7,914 nt of DNA from an uncultured Erysipelotrichaceae bacterium (GTDB lineage: Bacteria > Bacillota_I > Bacilli_A > Erysipelotrichales > Erysipelotrichaceae), in NCBI GenBank assembly GCA_947385085.1, contig CANDJN010000057.1, forward strand, positions 1-7,914, written 5' to 3'. Shown here piece by piece: positions 1 to 6,554 of this stretch. The notes under the pieces are model-generated. The model ran no database searches and had not been told where the DNA came from. It was given only the letters and a program-made list of their open reading frames with translations. Position 1 is the first letter of the stretch; each line of letters begins with the position of its first letter. Both the position numbers and the translations under genes were made by a program.

Positions 1-438
1 TTGGTGTTTTCCCATCTTTTGATATATTCAGATGCGGTTTGAAGTCTCCTTTATTATCAATATTGATGTCTGGAATACCATCATCATCTATATCTATATT
101 GATCTGTGGCTTAACTGATGTTCCCGTGCAGTATTCTTCCTTGATTCCTTTATCATCATCCGCATTGACACAAGTCTTTGGTTTCCAGTCCGGTTTCTTT
201 AGGATGACTAGATTCAAATCCGGCTTGCCATCATTGTCTGTATCAAGGTTTAAATCCGGTTCGCCATCCCCATCACTGTCAATGTTGATGTCCGGGATGC
301 CATCGTTATCGCGATCACCATTGATGGTCACCCATTTCCCATCGTCACCTTTCCATTTGATGTTGAGATCAGGACATCCATCGCCATCCGGATCATTAAA
401 GTCCGGTTTGCCGTCTCCATCTTCATCCACATCAATCT
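1..438 (-). repeat. TSP3-like 12-residue Asp-rich repeats in protein A, with one WKP module
   Basis: About seven units of the form D-x-D/N-x-D/N-G-x-P-D-x-N-(I/L)-D are visible, spaced roughly 12 residues (36 bases). Examples are DNDGIPDINID and DGDGEPDLNLD. The regularly placed Asp/Asn and Gly match the loop pattern of thrombospondin type 3 calcium-binding repeats. Calcium binding is therefore likely but inferred. The block is interrupted by a WKP module at about 91-187 and by a non-repeat stretch at about 310-375. It continues past the window edge. Confidence 0.85.
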
Positions 439-3400
439 TCTTCAATGTGACTTCATGGCAGCTTTCCGTTCCTTCGTTTCCTGCCTGATCGGTAGATGTA
501 ACACAAACCTTGTACGTACCGGTTGTTTCGCTGATGGTAACATTGGCTTTTTCATTTGTAACCGTTAATATATCTTGCTTGATCGCACTGCCATAGCTCT
601 TATCGCTGTCTTGCTTATAAATCTTATAAGCAATGCTTCCCGTTCCCGATACCTCTAAATCAGCGTTTTTATCATCCGTTGTTATCTCAAACGATGTGCC
701 CGGTTTGAAGAAAATACCGCCGCTTAATTTGTTGATAATATCCTGTAGCTTACTGTTTGAATCCTTTGCCTTGATGTTCTTTACCTTCGGCGCTGTCTTA
801 TCAATCTTGATGCGTTCCTTCTTTTCACTGGTAATCGCTCCGCTATCCTTTTTCATCCAGAAGCTTTGTTCGTAATTGCCTTCTTGTACTACCGATACAA
901 AACCTCTATTCCAGCTGCTCTGATCCTTTGATATGTTCACGTATTCACTATGGTCTGATACGATGTTCACATCTTGATTTGTCCATTCACCTTGATAGGG
1001 TTTGCCATCGTCCGTTTCCACGTGATACCAGTCATCCTCGATGTTTTCTTCCGTTATCGTTAGTGTTCCATCCTCAAAAGTAAATGTGTAATTCGGATAG
1101 GTTTTGTTTAAATAATTCACATCCCCTTTGATTGGATAGCTGCCTGCTGAACTCGTTTGGCTAGCTGTTGTACTTAGCTTGACATCACTTGACTGTATCC
1201 CATCGGCTATTCCATTCCATGAAACCAATTGCGAGGTGAAATCCTGCGTTGTTAACGTTGGATTCGTTTCACCCTTTAATTTCGCCTTATCCTCAATCGT
1301 AATTTGAACCGGCTTTGGTAGTACTTTTACCTTCACCTTTTTGCTTAATGGCACTTCTCCGTCCGCAGTTCTTGTAACCATAATTGTGATTTCGGTATTT
1401 CCGCTGTACTTCAACGCATCGAATTCTGCTTGATTGCCATTCACTGTTCCATTACTGATATAAGTTGTATTGTCTACCGTGAAAGTATATTGTACATTGA
1501 TACTTGTAGAATCATCCTGCGTTGATCTTATCGTGAAGTGATCACCATAAGTAATCTTACCCGGTGTCGATACCGTTAATATCGCCTCGTCGGCTCCCAA
1601 AATGTGCAGAGAGCCAATGCCTTCCGCATTCTCATAATTGCGATTACCCGGCAAACTGACCTTGAGTTTGATGTCTTTCCCATTATCTCCGCTATAGCTA
1701 TATTGAATGTCTTTCCCGTTATTTGTCCATGCGGTGGATGATTCATTTGGATCCACTTCAATCAAGCCACTACCTGTCGCATCCGGAATGCCATCTACTA
1801 ATATTATTGGTGTCACTGTACCTGTGCCATTCACCACATATACCGGATCATCCGCAAAGGATACTGTCCTTTTCCCTTTTTTTATGGTAATCGGTAATTC
1901 GACCGTTTTATCCGCATATGTTCCACTCGGATCATGGCTGATTGCTTCTACCGTCACATGTCCAATATCGGCATTGCTTGAAGCATTTAAGATATGAACG
2001 GTTCCATTAGGATCAACGGAAATGACATCCGTACTGCTTCCTGACTTTAATTGATAGGTAACGCTGCTTCCAACCGGATTACCGCTTGTATATAATTGGA
2101 ACTGCTTATTAGGCGCATACGTTTCCTCATAGGTACTGTATTTATTGCCTGTTTTCGCTAACTCTGTCCCTCCAATATCGGTATAGATAAAGTTCTGTTC
2201 CTTGGCATCTATCGTTATGGTAAAATCCGTATACAATTCATCGCCATATTCATCCGTAACCTTACACTGAATGTAGTAAGTGCCCGGTGTTAAGGCAGTA
2301 CTTGTTTTTAACTCTGCCTTCTGATTACTTCCTAACGGTGTATTGGATAACGCAAAGCTGTTATTATCCTTTGCCTTATTGGGATCATACCCGCTATCTG
2401 ATGAAGTTGTTAATTCATAGGTGAAATTGGGCAAGCCGTTCTTTACTTCCAAATGTCCCATCGTCTGATTACTCATCACTTCACTGGGAAGATAATTTCC
2501 TGCTTTCGCTGGTGTCCATTTAAAATCACTGATTTCTTGGAAAACATGAATTGTCTTACTTGCCGTTGCCTTAGTGCTGAAGGTTGTTTCCAGTTCCGCT
2601 TTTAATGTGAAATCAGTAGGCAAGCTTGGACTTGGTGTATTACCAATAGAAATTGTAAATCCTTCAGGATCAGTGGGATCATTAGCTACACTTAATCCTG
2701 TACCGGTAATACCGCCGCTCAACGTATACTTCACCGCATTATCACCGCTTGTGGTAATTTCCGTATTATCCGTTGTGATCGTTTCTTTCACATCCGCACT
2801 GCCGATCTTGATATTGGTGGTATTAGGATTGGTGAAAGCAAGCGATGATGCACTCTTGGTAAATTTTACGGTAATCGTCGTTCCTTGACTGCGATATGCA
2901 GTATTCTTACTTCCCTCATCCTCTAAATATAGCGTAACTTGAAAAGAATCACTTCCATCCGGTAATAGATTTGAAAAATCAATATCGACGCTATCCAACG
3001 ATCCACTGCTCACCGCCTTTAATACTCCATATACCGTATTACCGTCTGTATCGGTTGCCTCTGCGGACACGTATCGAGTACCTTCCACCGGACCGGTGAA
3101 TGAAAGCGGCAAAGTAACCGTCGTACCTGTAGATGGTTTCTTTAATTCATAACGATCTCCCGATACTCCGGTTGCGCCGTTTTGTAAAGCAACATCGATC
3201 GTACTTGTTTGTAAAGTCAAATATTCACCGCTGTTATCTGACTGGGGAATTCCCGTAGTACTTAATGATGCGGCAGGCAAATAGGATCGCTTGCCGTTAT
3301 TTCGCAATAATATATCATCCTCCGCTACTTTCAAGTAAGGTCGAATCAATGCACTACCTGCGGGATTGGTTAATGTGGGGCAGTATGTGTTTGTAATATT

Positions 3401-4495
3401 TACATTATTGGGATTATAAGAACTACTTGCTGTGAAAGTATAATTACTTGTACGAAATCTCATAGAACCACTATTGCCAGAAGTCTTAGTATCAATATTA
3501 GTATTGTAAGTATCATAGCATGTATCAGTTCCATATACAAATGTATGAGACATATTTGGGTTTTGTAAGGTTGGGTTGCCATTCATATCCAACACCACTC
3601 TTGTTTGTTGCTGTTGGGGAACATTCATTAGCACCATTCCTAAATATACGCCTATATCCCCCTTCCAACTCTCAGTACCAACAGAATCCTTGCTATATGT
3701 TATTACTCCACTCTGTGTATTTGCATTTACATTGTTCTTTTGTGTAGCAGTACCAGTACAATTTTTATTAGAAAATTGGATATAATCGCGTTTTGGATTT
3801 GATATAGTGGAGCTAATTTTTGCACTAGACACATACTTATTCTTTACCACAGGAGGTGCGTTAAAAGTGTTAATTGGCATCACACCTTTTTCTCCTGTTG
3901 CTTCTGTACCACAACTACCGCCGCTTGGATCATTATATACAATGCCACCGGGATTGGTTGTTTTTTGAATTCCCCCATCGGCATCCAGTTCGTTATTTTC
4001 ACTCACAAAGCTCGCCCGGTTTGCACTTGTATCCGCATCAATCAGCCACCATTTATTACTAGCATTCGGAACAAGTGAGCTCAAATCATCACCCGATACA
4101 ATGCCAAGATTTTGTAGCTGCGCTTTCGAAATCAAGCTGACATCATTTCCCGGCAACGAGAAATGAGCGCTTCCGATATTTCCTAAATCGGTTTTATACG
4201 TCGTGTTCGCATAGCTCACGGCATTGTTATAATCACTTAACGCACCATTATTGGCATCGTTAGTTCTTAACAGATATACATATCCGTTGTCAATTCCCAG
4301 TACCGTATGCATATCGTCGTTCATAGCACTGCCGCCTAAATGCACACTATCACCCGAGCGCAAGGAATTGGCGGCCCCATAATTCGTTGTGCCGTTAGTC
4401 ATGCCGGCAGCGCTAATCTGATCATTTATGAAAACAGCGCAAAAAGAGCCAATTAAGATTAATGACACAATACCAATTAATGTCTTTTTCCACAT
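1..4495 (-). CDS. Giant secreted multidomain surface protein A (partial, 3' end beyond left edge)
   Basis: One uninterrupted frame of 1498 codons reaches the left edge without a stop, so the C-terminus is missing. ATG at 4495 is preferred because AAAGGG lies 8 bases upstream. An in-frame ATG at 4531, just after a TAA, lacks a good ribosome site. Residues 1-30 form a Sec signal peptide (MWKK, hydrophobic core, likely cleavage after Ala30). Residues 46-175 resemble DUF6273 (GDSVHLGG, SLISKAQL, NKWWL). Residues about 220-380 are Asn/Ser/Thr-rich with several Cys and low GC. Ig-like or cadherin-like beta domains follow to about 1060 (for example GTYYIQCKVTDEYGDE). An MBG-like domain spans about 1061-1150. 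Ig-like domains span about 1155-1350 (EWTNQDV, TDQAGNEG). Asp-rich TSP3-like repeats run from about 1353 to the edge. An exported adhesin or wall protein is inferred. The ligand is unknown, and the anchor should lie off-window. Paralogue of B. Confidence 0.9.
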   Translation of the reverse strand, partial: MWKKTLIGIVSLILIGSFCAVFINDQISAAGMTNGTTNYGAANSLRSGDSVHLGGSAMNDDMHTVLGIDNGYVYLLRTNDANNGALSDYNNAVSYANTTYKTDLGNIGSAHFSLPGNDVSLISKAQLQNLGIVSGDDLSSLVPNASNKWWLIDADTSANRASFVSENNELDADGGIQKTTNPGGIVYNDPSGGSCGTEATGEKGVMPINTFNAPPVVKNKYVSSAKISSTISNPKRDYIQFSNKNCTGTATQKNNVNANTQSGVITYSKDSVGTESWKGDIGVYLGMVLMNVPQQQQTRVVLDMNGNPTLQNPNMSHTFVYGTDTCYDTYNTNIDTKTSGNSGSMRFRTSNYTFTASSSYNPNNVNITNTYCPTLTNPAGSALIRPYLKVAEDDILLRNNGKRSYLPAASLSTTGIPQSDNSGEYLTLQTSTIDVALQNGATGVSGDRYELKKPSTGTTVTLPLSFTGPVEGTRYVSAEATDTDGNTVYGVLKAVSSGSLDSVDIDFSNLLPDGSDSFQVTLYLEDEGSKNTAYRSQGTTITVKFTKSASSLAFTNPNTTNIKIGSADVKETITTDNTEITTSGDNAVKYTLSGGITGTGLSVANDPTDPEGFTISIGNTPSPSLPTDFTLKAELETTFSTKATASKTIHVFQEISDFKWTPAKAGNYLPSEVMSNQTMGHLEVKNGLPNFTYELTTSSDSGYDPNKAKDNNSFALSNTPLGSNQKAELKTSTALTPGTYYIQCKVTDEYGDELYTDFTITIDAKEQNFIYTDIGGTELAKTGNKYSTYEETYAPNKQFQLYTSGNPVGSSVTYQLKSGSSTDVISVDPNGTVHILNASSNADIGHVTVEAISHDPSGTYADKTVELPITIKKGKRTVSFADDPVYVVNGTGTVTPIILVDGIPDATGSGLIEVDPNESSTAWTNNGKDIQYSYSGDNGKDIKLKVSLPGNRNYENAEGIGSLHILGADEAILTVSTPGKITYGDHFTIRSTQDDSTSINVQYTFTVDNTTYISNGTVNGNQAEFDALKYSGNTEITIMVTRTADGEVPLSKKVKVKVLPKPVQITIEDKAKLKGETNPTLTTQDFTSQLVSWNGIADGIQSSDVKLSTTASQTSSAGSYPIKGDVNYLNKTYPNYTFTFEDGTLTITEENIEDDWYHVETDDGKPYQGEWTNQDVNIVSDHSEYVNISKDQSSWNRGFVSVVQEGNYEQSFWMKKDSGAITSEKKERIKIDKTAPKVKNIKAKDSNSKLQDIINKLSGGIFFKPGTSFEITTDDKNADLEVSGTGSIAYKIYKQDSDKSYGSAIKQDILTVTNEKANVTISETTGTYKVCVTSTDQAGNEGTESCHEVTLKKIDVDEDGDGKPDFNDPDGDGCPDLNIKWKGDDGKWVTINGDRDNDGIPDINIDSDGDGEPDLNLDTDNDGKPDLNLVILKKPDWKPKTCVNADDDKGIKEEYCTGTSVKPQINIDIDDDGIPDINIDNKGDFKPHLNISKDGKTP
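1040..1315 (-). other. MBG-like domain in protein A
   Basis: Residues about 1061-1152 begin KPVQITIEDKAKLKGE and end NYTFTFEDGTLTITEE. This opening (valine/isoleucine strand, D/K-x-K-x-K-G-E/D-x-N-P) and closing (YPNYTFTF...G.LTI) follow the MBG/MBG_2 pattern common in Gram-positive surface proteins. The closing segment matches the first residues visible in protein B (YPNYTFTIKQGKLNV). In A about 200 residues of Ig-like sequence follow before the repeats, whereas in B the repeats begin almost at once. Confidence 0.6.
3971..4360 (-). other. DUF6273-like N-terminal domain of protein A
   Basis: Residues 46-175 carry the ordered landmarks that I associate with DUF6273: an opening G-D-x-V-x-(F/L)-G (GDSVHLGG at 48-55), a strand in place of W-x-V-L (HTVLGIDNGYVYLL at 63-76), an internal LIS-x-x-(E/Q)-L segment (121-127), and a WWL block followed by A-x-x-V and a Gly pair (149-175). 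The match is from memory of the family pattern, and the copy here looks divergent. The role of this family is not established. Confidence 0.45.
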
Positions 4496-4503
4496 AACAA
4501 CTA

Positions 4504-4509
4504 CCCTTT
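4504..4509 (-). promoter_or_regulatory. Ribosome binding site that fixes the start of gene A
   Basis: AAAGGG on the minus strand lies 8 bases before ATG 4495. It decides between that start, which places MWKK at the head of a normal signal peptide, and the in-frame ATG at 4531, which would add 12 mostly polar residues and has no comparable site upstream. Confidence 0.7.
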
Positions 4510-4627
4510 CCGATTCCTGATTTATATGCATTTAAATAAGCAGACTCATCCCTAAAAAGATGCCATTCCACCCAAGTGACGATATGAAAATCAAAAAAGA
4601 TTAAGTTTTAATGAAAAAATATCAAAA

Positions 4628-5677
4628 TTATTTTTTTATCAAACTATCGTATAATTCATCCCATTTTCCCGTATGCAAAAGATCACGATAAACACCGCCG
4701 TATTGTTCTAATGCAAGATAAATTTGTTCGATCTGTGCCAACTGTTGCTCGCTTAATAAATTAATTTCCACTTCACAATGTGCCTTTTCCATAAGCAGTG
4801 TATAAGCTTCTCGAGGGGTATGTACCACCATATCATCATAAGCAAGGACAGGAAAATCAATATGTGATTCCTGATAAGTACCTTCATTGCTGTTCGCATT
4901 CGGTTCTACCGATTCTCTGTCTTTCATAACCGCATAACCGCCATAAAGAAGCCCGGAAGTAAGCAAAACTACTCCTACCGCCCTGCATATGGATAGCTGC
5001 TGAAAACGCTTTGTTCCAAACAAGGTAAAACCTTTGGGCTCCAAAGTCATAGACAATGCCGCACTCACAAGCACTGCCTCCAAAGAAGTCGCATGGAAAT
5101 CCAGCTTGATTTGATTTTGCTGTTCATACAATTCGATTTCTTCGCGCAGATACTTTTTTCCATACAACAATCGGCTTTTAACCGTTCCTTCCGGATATTG
5201 GGTTAAATCCGCTATTTCTTTAATGTTCAGCTGGGCAAAGTAGTATAATGTCAACACCTCACGATAGGGCAGCTTCAATTTCGCCATACATTCATGCAAT
5301 ACACGCATATCGGCATCATGATGACTTTTTTCATCCGGACAATAATCCCAGCGCAATTCCGTTTTATTGCTTAACATTTCCAGCTGTTGATCGCTTAACT
5401 GCTGATCACGATTCTTTCTAAGCATGGTGATAGCCTTGGTGTAGGCAATCCTTCCCACCCAAGATTTAAATTGCTCCGGATCCTTTAAGCTGTCAATGGA
5501 TCGAGTCACTTGAACAAAGGTCTCTTGAACTACTTCCTCCGCATCCGCATGATTTTTCGTTACCTGGTAGGCAACATAGAAAACAAGGCGATGATAACGG
5601 CGATATAATTCCTGAAAGGCATCCTCGTCATTTTTCCTTACTAAGTAAATCAGTTTTTTTAGTTTCATTTTTTCCAT
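4628..5677 (-). CDS. ECF-type RNA polymerase sigma factor with C-terminal transmembrane and extracytoplasmic extension
   Basis: The protein has 349 residues from ATG 5677, which has AAGGTG 5 bases upstream. A GTG at 5698 would add seven residues but has a weaker site. Residues 19-90 are sigma-70 region 2 (DAFQELYRRYHRLVF, DAEEVVQETF, FKSWVGRIAYT). Residues 126-179 are region 4, with a helix-turn-helix NIKEIADLTQYPEGTVKSR. ECF sigma factors usually end near here, at about 160-200 residues. This one continues with a weakly hydrophobic stretch (about 196-212) and a clear transmembrane helix (about 230-251) flanked by basic residues. A soluble tail of about 98 residues follows, predicted outside. 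I see no separate anti-sigma gene, so the extension may hold or release the sigma domain at the membrane; this is inferred. Gene A begins 132 bases downstream. Confidence 0.88.
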   Translation of the reverse strand: MEKMKLKKLIYLVRKNDEDAFQELYRRYHRLVFYVAYQVTKNHADAEEVVQETFVQVTRSIDSLKDPEQFKSWVGRIAYTKAITMLRKNRDQQLSDQQLEMLSNKTELRWDYCPDEKSHHDADMRVLHECMAKLKLPYREVLTLYYFAQLNIKEIADLTQYPEGTVKSRLLYGKKYLREEIELYEQQNQIKLDFHATSLEAVLVSAALSMTLEPKGFTLFGTKRFQQLSICRAVGVVLLTSGLLYGGYAVMKDRESVEPNANSNEGTYQESHIDFPVLAYDDMVVHTPREAYTLLMEKAHCEVEINLLSEQQLAQIEQIYLALEQYGGVYRDLLHTGKWDELYDSLIKK

Positions 5678-5682
5678 ATTTT

Positions 5683-5688
5683 CACCTT
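5683..5688 (-). promoter_or_regulatory. Ribosome binding site that fixes the sigma factor start
   Basis: AAGGTG on the minus strand sits 5 bases before ATG 5677. The longer frame begins with GTG at 5698, where only a weak A-rich sequence precedes it. The site therefore favours the shorter protein. Confidence 0.6.
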
Positions 5689-5878
5689 GCTTACTCACTC
5701 TTTATTCTAAAATAACATCAATGTGTTTTTTTGTAAATAAGTAATTATTGGAATAAATGATTATTTTTTATTTCCTGTTACATTTTTATAAACTTTTTCT
5801 GTCATTTTTAATCCTTAAAACGCCTTTCTTATAATAAGTATTTATTATTGATTTTCCTTTTTTGTCATAATAATCATA

Positions 5879-5906
5879 ATAATAGATGATAAACTTTTTC
5901 CATCAA
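5879..5906 (-). promoter_or_regulatory. Possible promoter of the sigma factor gene
   Basis: TTGATG (5901-5906) and TATTAT (5879-5884) are separated by 16 bases on the minus strand, a passable sigma-A-type match. The -35 overlaps the T tract of the upstream terminator. It would give a leader of about 190 bases before the sigma start. In DNA this AT-rich, chance matches are common. The rest of 5699-5937 holds no gene that I can see. Confidence 0.3.
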
Positions 5907-5932
5907 AAAACAGATGTTTCCATCTGTCTTTT
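5905..5932 (-). terminator. Rho-independent terminator of the PH-like membrane protein gene
   Basis: A perfect 7-bp stem, ACAGATG (minus strand 5927-5921) with CATCTGT (5916-5910), closes a GAAA tetraloop and is followed by T6. Flanking A and T runs could lengthen the stem. It starts about 10 bases after the TAA of the gene at 5938-6456 and separates it from the sigma gene. Confidence 0.85.
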
Positions 5933-5937
5933 AGCAA

Positions 5938-6456
5938 TTAATCCGCAACATTCTTAATCTTTGTGTCGTGACGGAGTGATGTGATAATTTCATGAATTCC
6001 ATTGTAAGCGGAAGCATCAATCATAATGGTTCCCTTCTTTTGTTTTGGATAAACGTTCCAAAAAGCAGTATCAGTTTGCTCATTCATTTTCCAGAGCGGA
6101 CGCTTTTTTGTTTCTACAATCGCATCGATTTCATCATAAGCAAGACGTCTTTTACGAAGATTCAAAACACTGTAATCAATCATTCCATATTCATAAAATT
6201 CGATTTTGTCCATTGTCATTGCGATTTGTAAGAAAGCAAATAAGGCAAATATAAGACCTAGGATTACCAGTAACGTATTATCAGAAAGCACATCCCAATC
6301 AACACTGAATATACTAAGCACAAACACCACCATCACTGTCGCTAATATATATGGCATTGTCCGTTTACTTCGTGCCAGCATTTTCAACTCGCCGTATTCA
6401 CTGTCATTGCCGCTGATTCCTTCTTGTTGAGTGGAAACTTTTCTTTTATATTCCAT
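5938..6456 (-). CDS. Small two-helix membrane protein with PH-like cytoplasmic tail
   Basis: The protein has 172 residues. ATG 6456 is preceded by GAGG 7 bases upstream. The first 32 residues are polar and basic. Transmembrane helices lie at about 35-52 and 61-82, joined by a short acidic loop (VDWDVLSDN). The rest is a soluble tail, probably cytoplasmic, with alternating strands (IEFYEYGMIDYSV, RRLAYDEIDAIVE, GTIMIDASAYNGIHEI) and a last helix. The order of two helices, then a strand-rich unit with y-x-E-I near its middle, then a terminal helix resembles the bacterial PH-like membrane proteins (YcxB/bPH type), but I cannot name a family with certainty. It has its own promoter and terminator, so it appears to be a single-gene transcript. 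The function is unknown. Its place between two surface protein genes and beside a sigma factor hints at an envelope role. Confidence 0.85.
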   Translation of the reverse strand: MEYKRKVSTQQEGISGNDSEYGELKMLARSKRTMPYILATVMVVFVLSIFSVDWDVLSDNTLLVILGLIFALFAFLQIAMTMDKIEFYEYGMIDYSVLNLRKRRLAYDEIDAIVETKKRPLWKMNEQTDTAFWNVYPKQKKGTIMIDASAYNGIHEIITSLRHDTKIKNVAD

Positions 6457-6479
6457 ATCAAAACCTCATTTCCTGATAT

Positions 6480-6508
6480 AGTGTATCATTTTTTAATATA
6501 ACTGGCAA
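6480..6508 (-). promoter_or_regulatory. Promoter of the PH-like membrane protein gene
   Basis: TTGCCA (6503-6508; five of six bases match TTGACA) and TACACT (6480-6485; four of six match TATAAT) are exactly 17 bases apart. TG lies one base before the -10, giving an extended -10. It lies between the terminator of gene B and ATG 6456, with room for a short leader carrying the ribosome site. Confidence 0.65.
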
Positions 6509-6521
6509 TGAGTGAAATTAC

Positions 6522-6554
6522 AATAAATAAGCAGAAACATTTGCTTCTGCTTAT
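6522..6554 (-). terminator. Rho-independent terminator of surface protein B, starting in its stop codon
   Basis: On the minus strand a 12-bp stem (6554-6543 with 6538-6527, one G-U pair) encloses a four-base AAAT loop, and a T-rich tail TTTATT follows. The first stem base is the last base of the TGA stop codon, so the hairpin abuts the coding end directly. The long stem makes this a confident call, although the tail is interrupted by an A. Confidence 0.8.

Noticed and set aside
39..488. Plus-strand open frame of 149 codons rich in Ser and Pro
   Set aside because: It is the antisense shadow of the repeat block in A. The repeated SPS/SGL pattern comes from reading the Asp-rich repeats backwards. 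Similar frames at 6975-7400, 7088-7354 and 7488-7715 have the same origin in B.
1576..1761. 61-codon minus-strand frame
   Set aside because: It lies in another frame of gene A, which is continuous here, and shows no family features or ribosome site of note.
1877..1883. Run of seven T (seven A in the coding strand of A) as a slippage or phase-variation site
   Set aside because: Seven bases in an AAA-AAA-GGG lysine/glycine context is unremarkable in this base composition, and the frame is intact.
3520..4062. Overlapping plus-strand frames of 62 to 75 codons
   Set aside because: They overlap one another and lie opposite the coding frame of A, with compositions typical of shadow frames.
4521..4526. 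TATAAA on the minus strand as a -10 for gene A
   Set aside because: No acceptable -35 lies 16-18 bases upstream, and the resulting leader would begin only a few bases before the ribosome site. It cannot be separated from chance in AT-rich sequence.
4578..4609. Possible ECF-type promoter upstream of A (AAAAC at 4605-4609 and CGTC at 4578-4581, minus strand)
   Set aside because: The spacing is 23 bases, well over the usual 16-17 for ECF promoters, and the -35 lacks the typical GGAAC or TGAAAC form.
4593..4612. Small hairpin (ATTAA/TTAAT) followed by a T run after the sigma gene
   Set aside because: A 5-bp all-AT stem with a 3-base loop is too weak to call a terminator, so readthrough into A remains possible.
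5992..6430. Plus-strand frames of 69 to 79 codons across the PH-like gene
   Set aside because: They are antisense to a gene with its own ribosome site, promoter and terminator, and none shows a recognisable domain.
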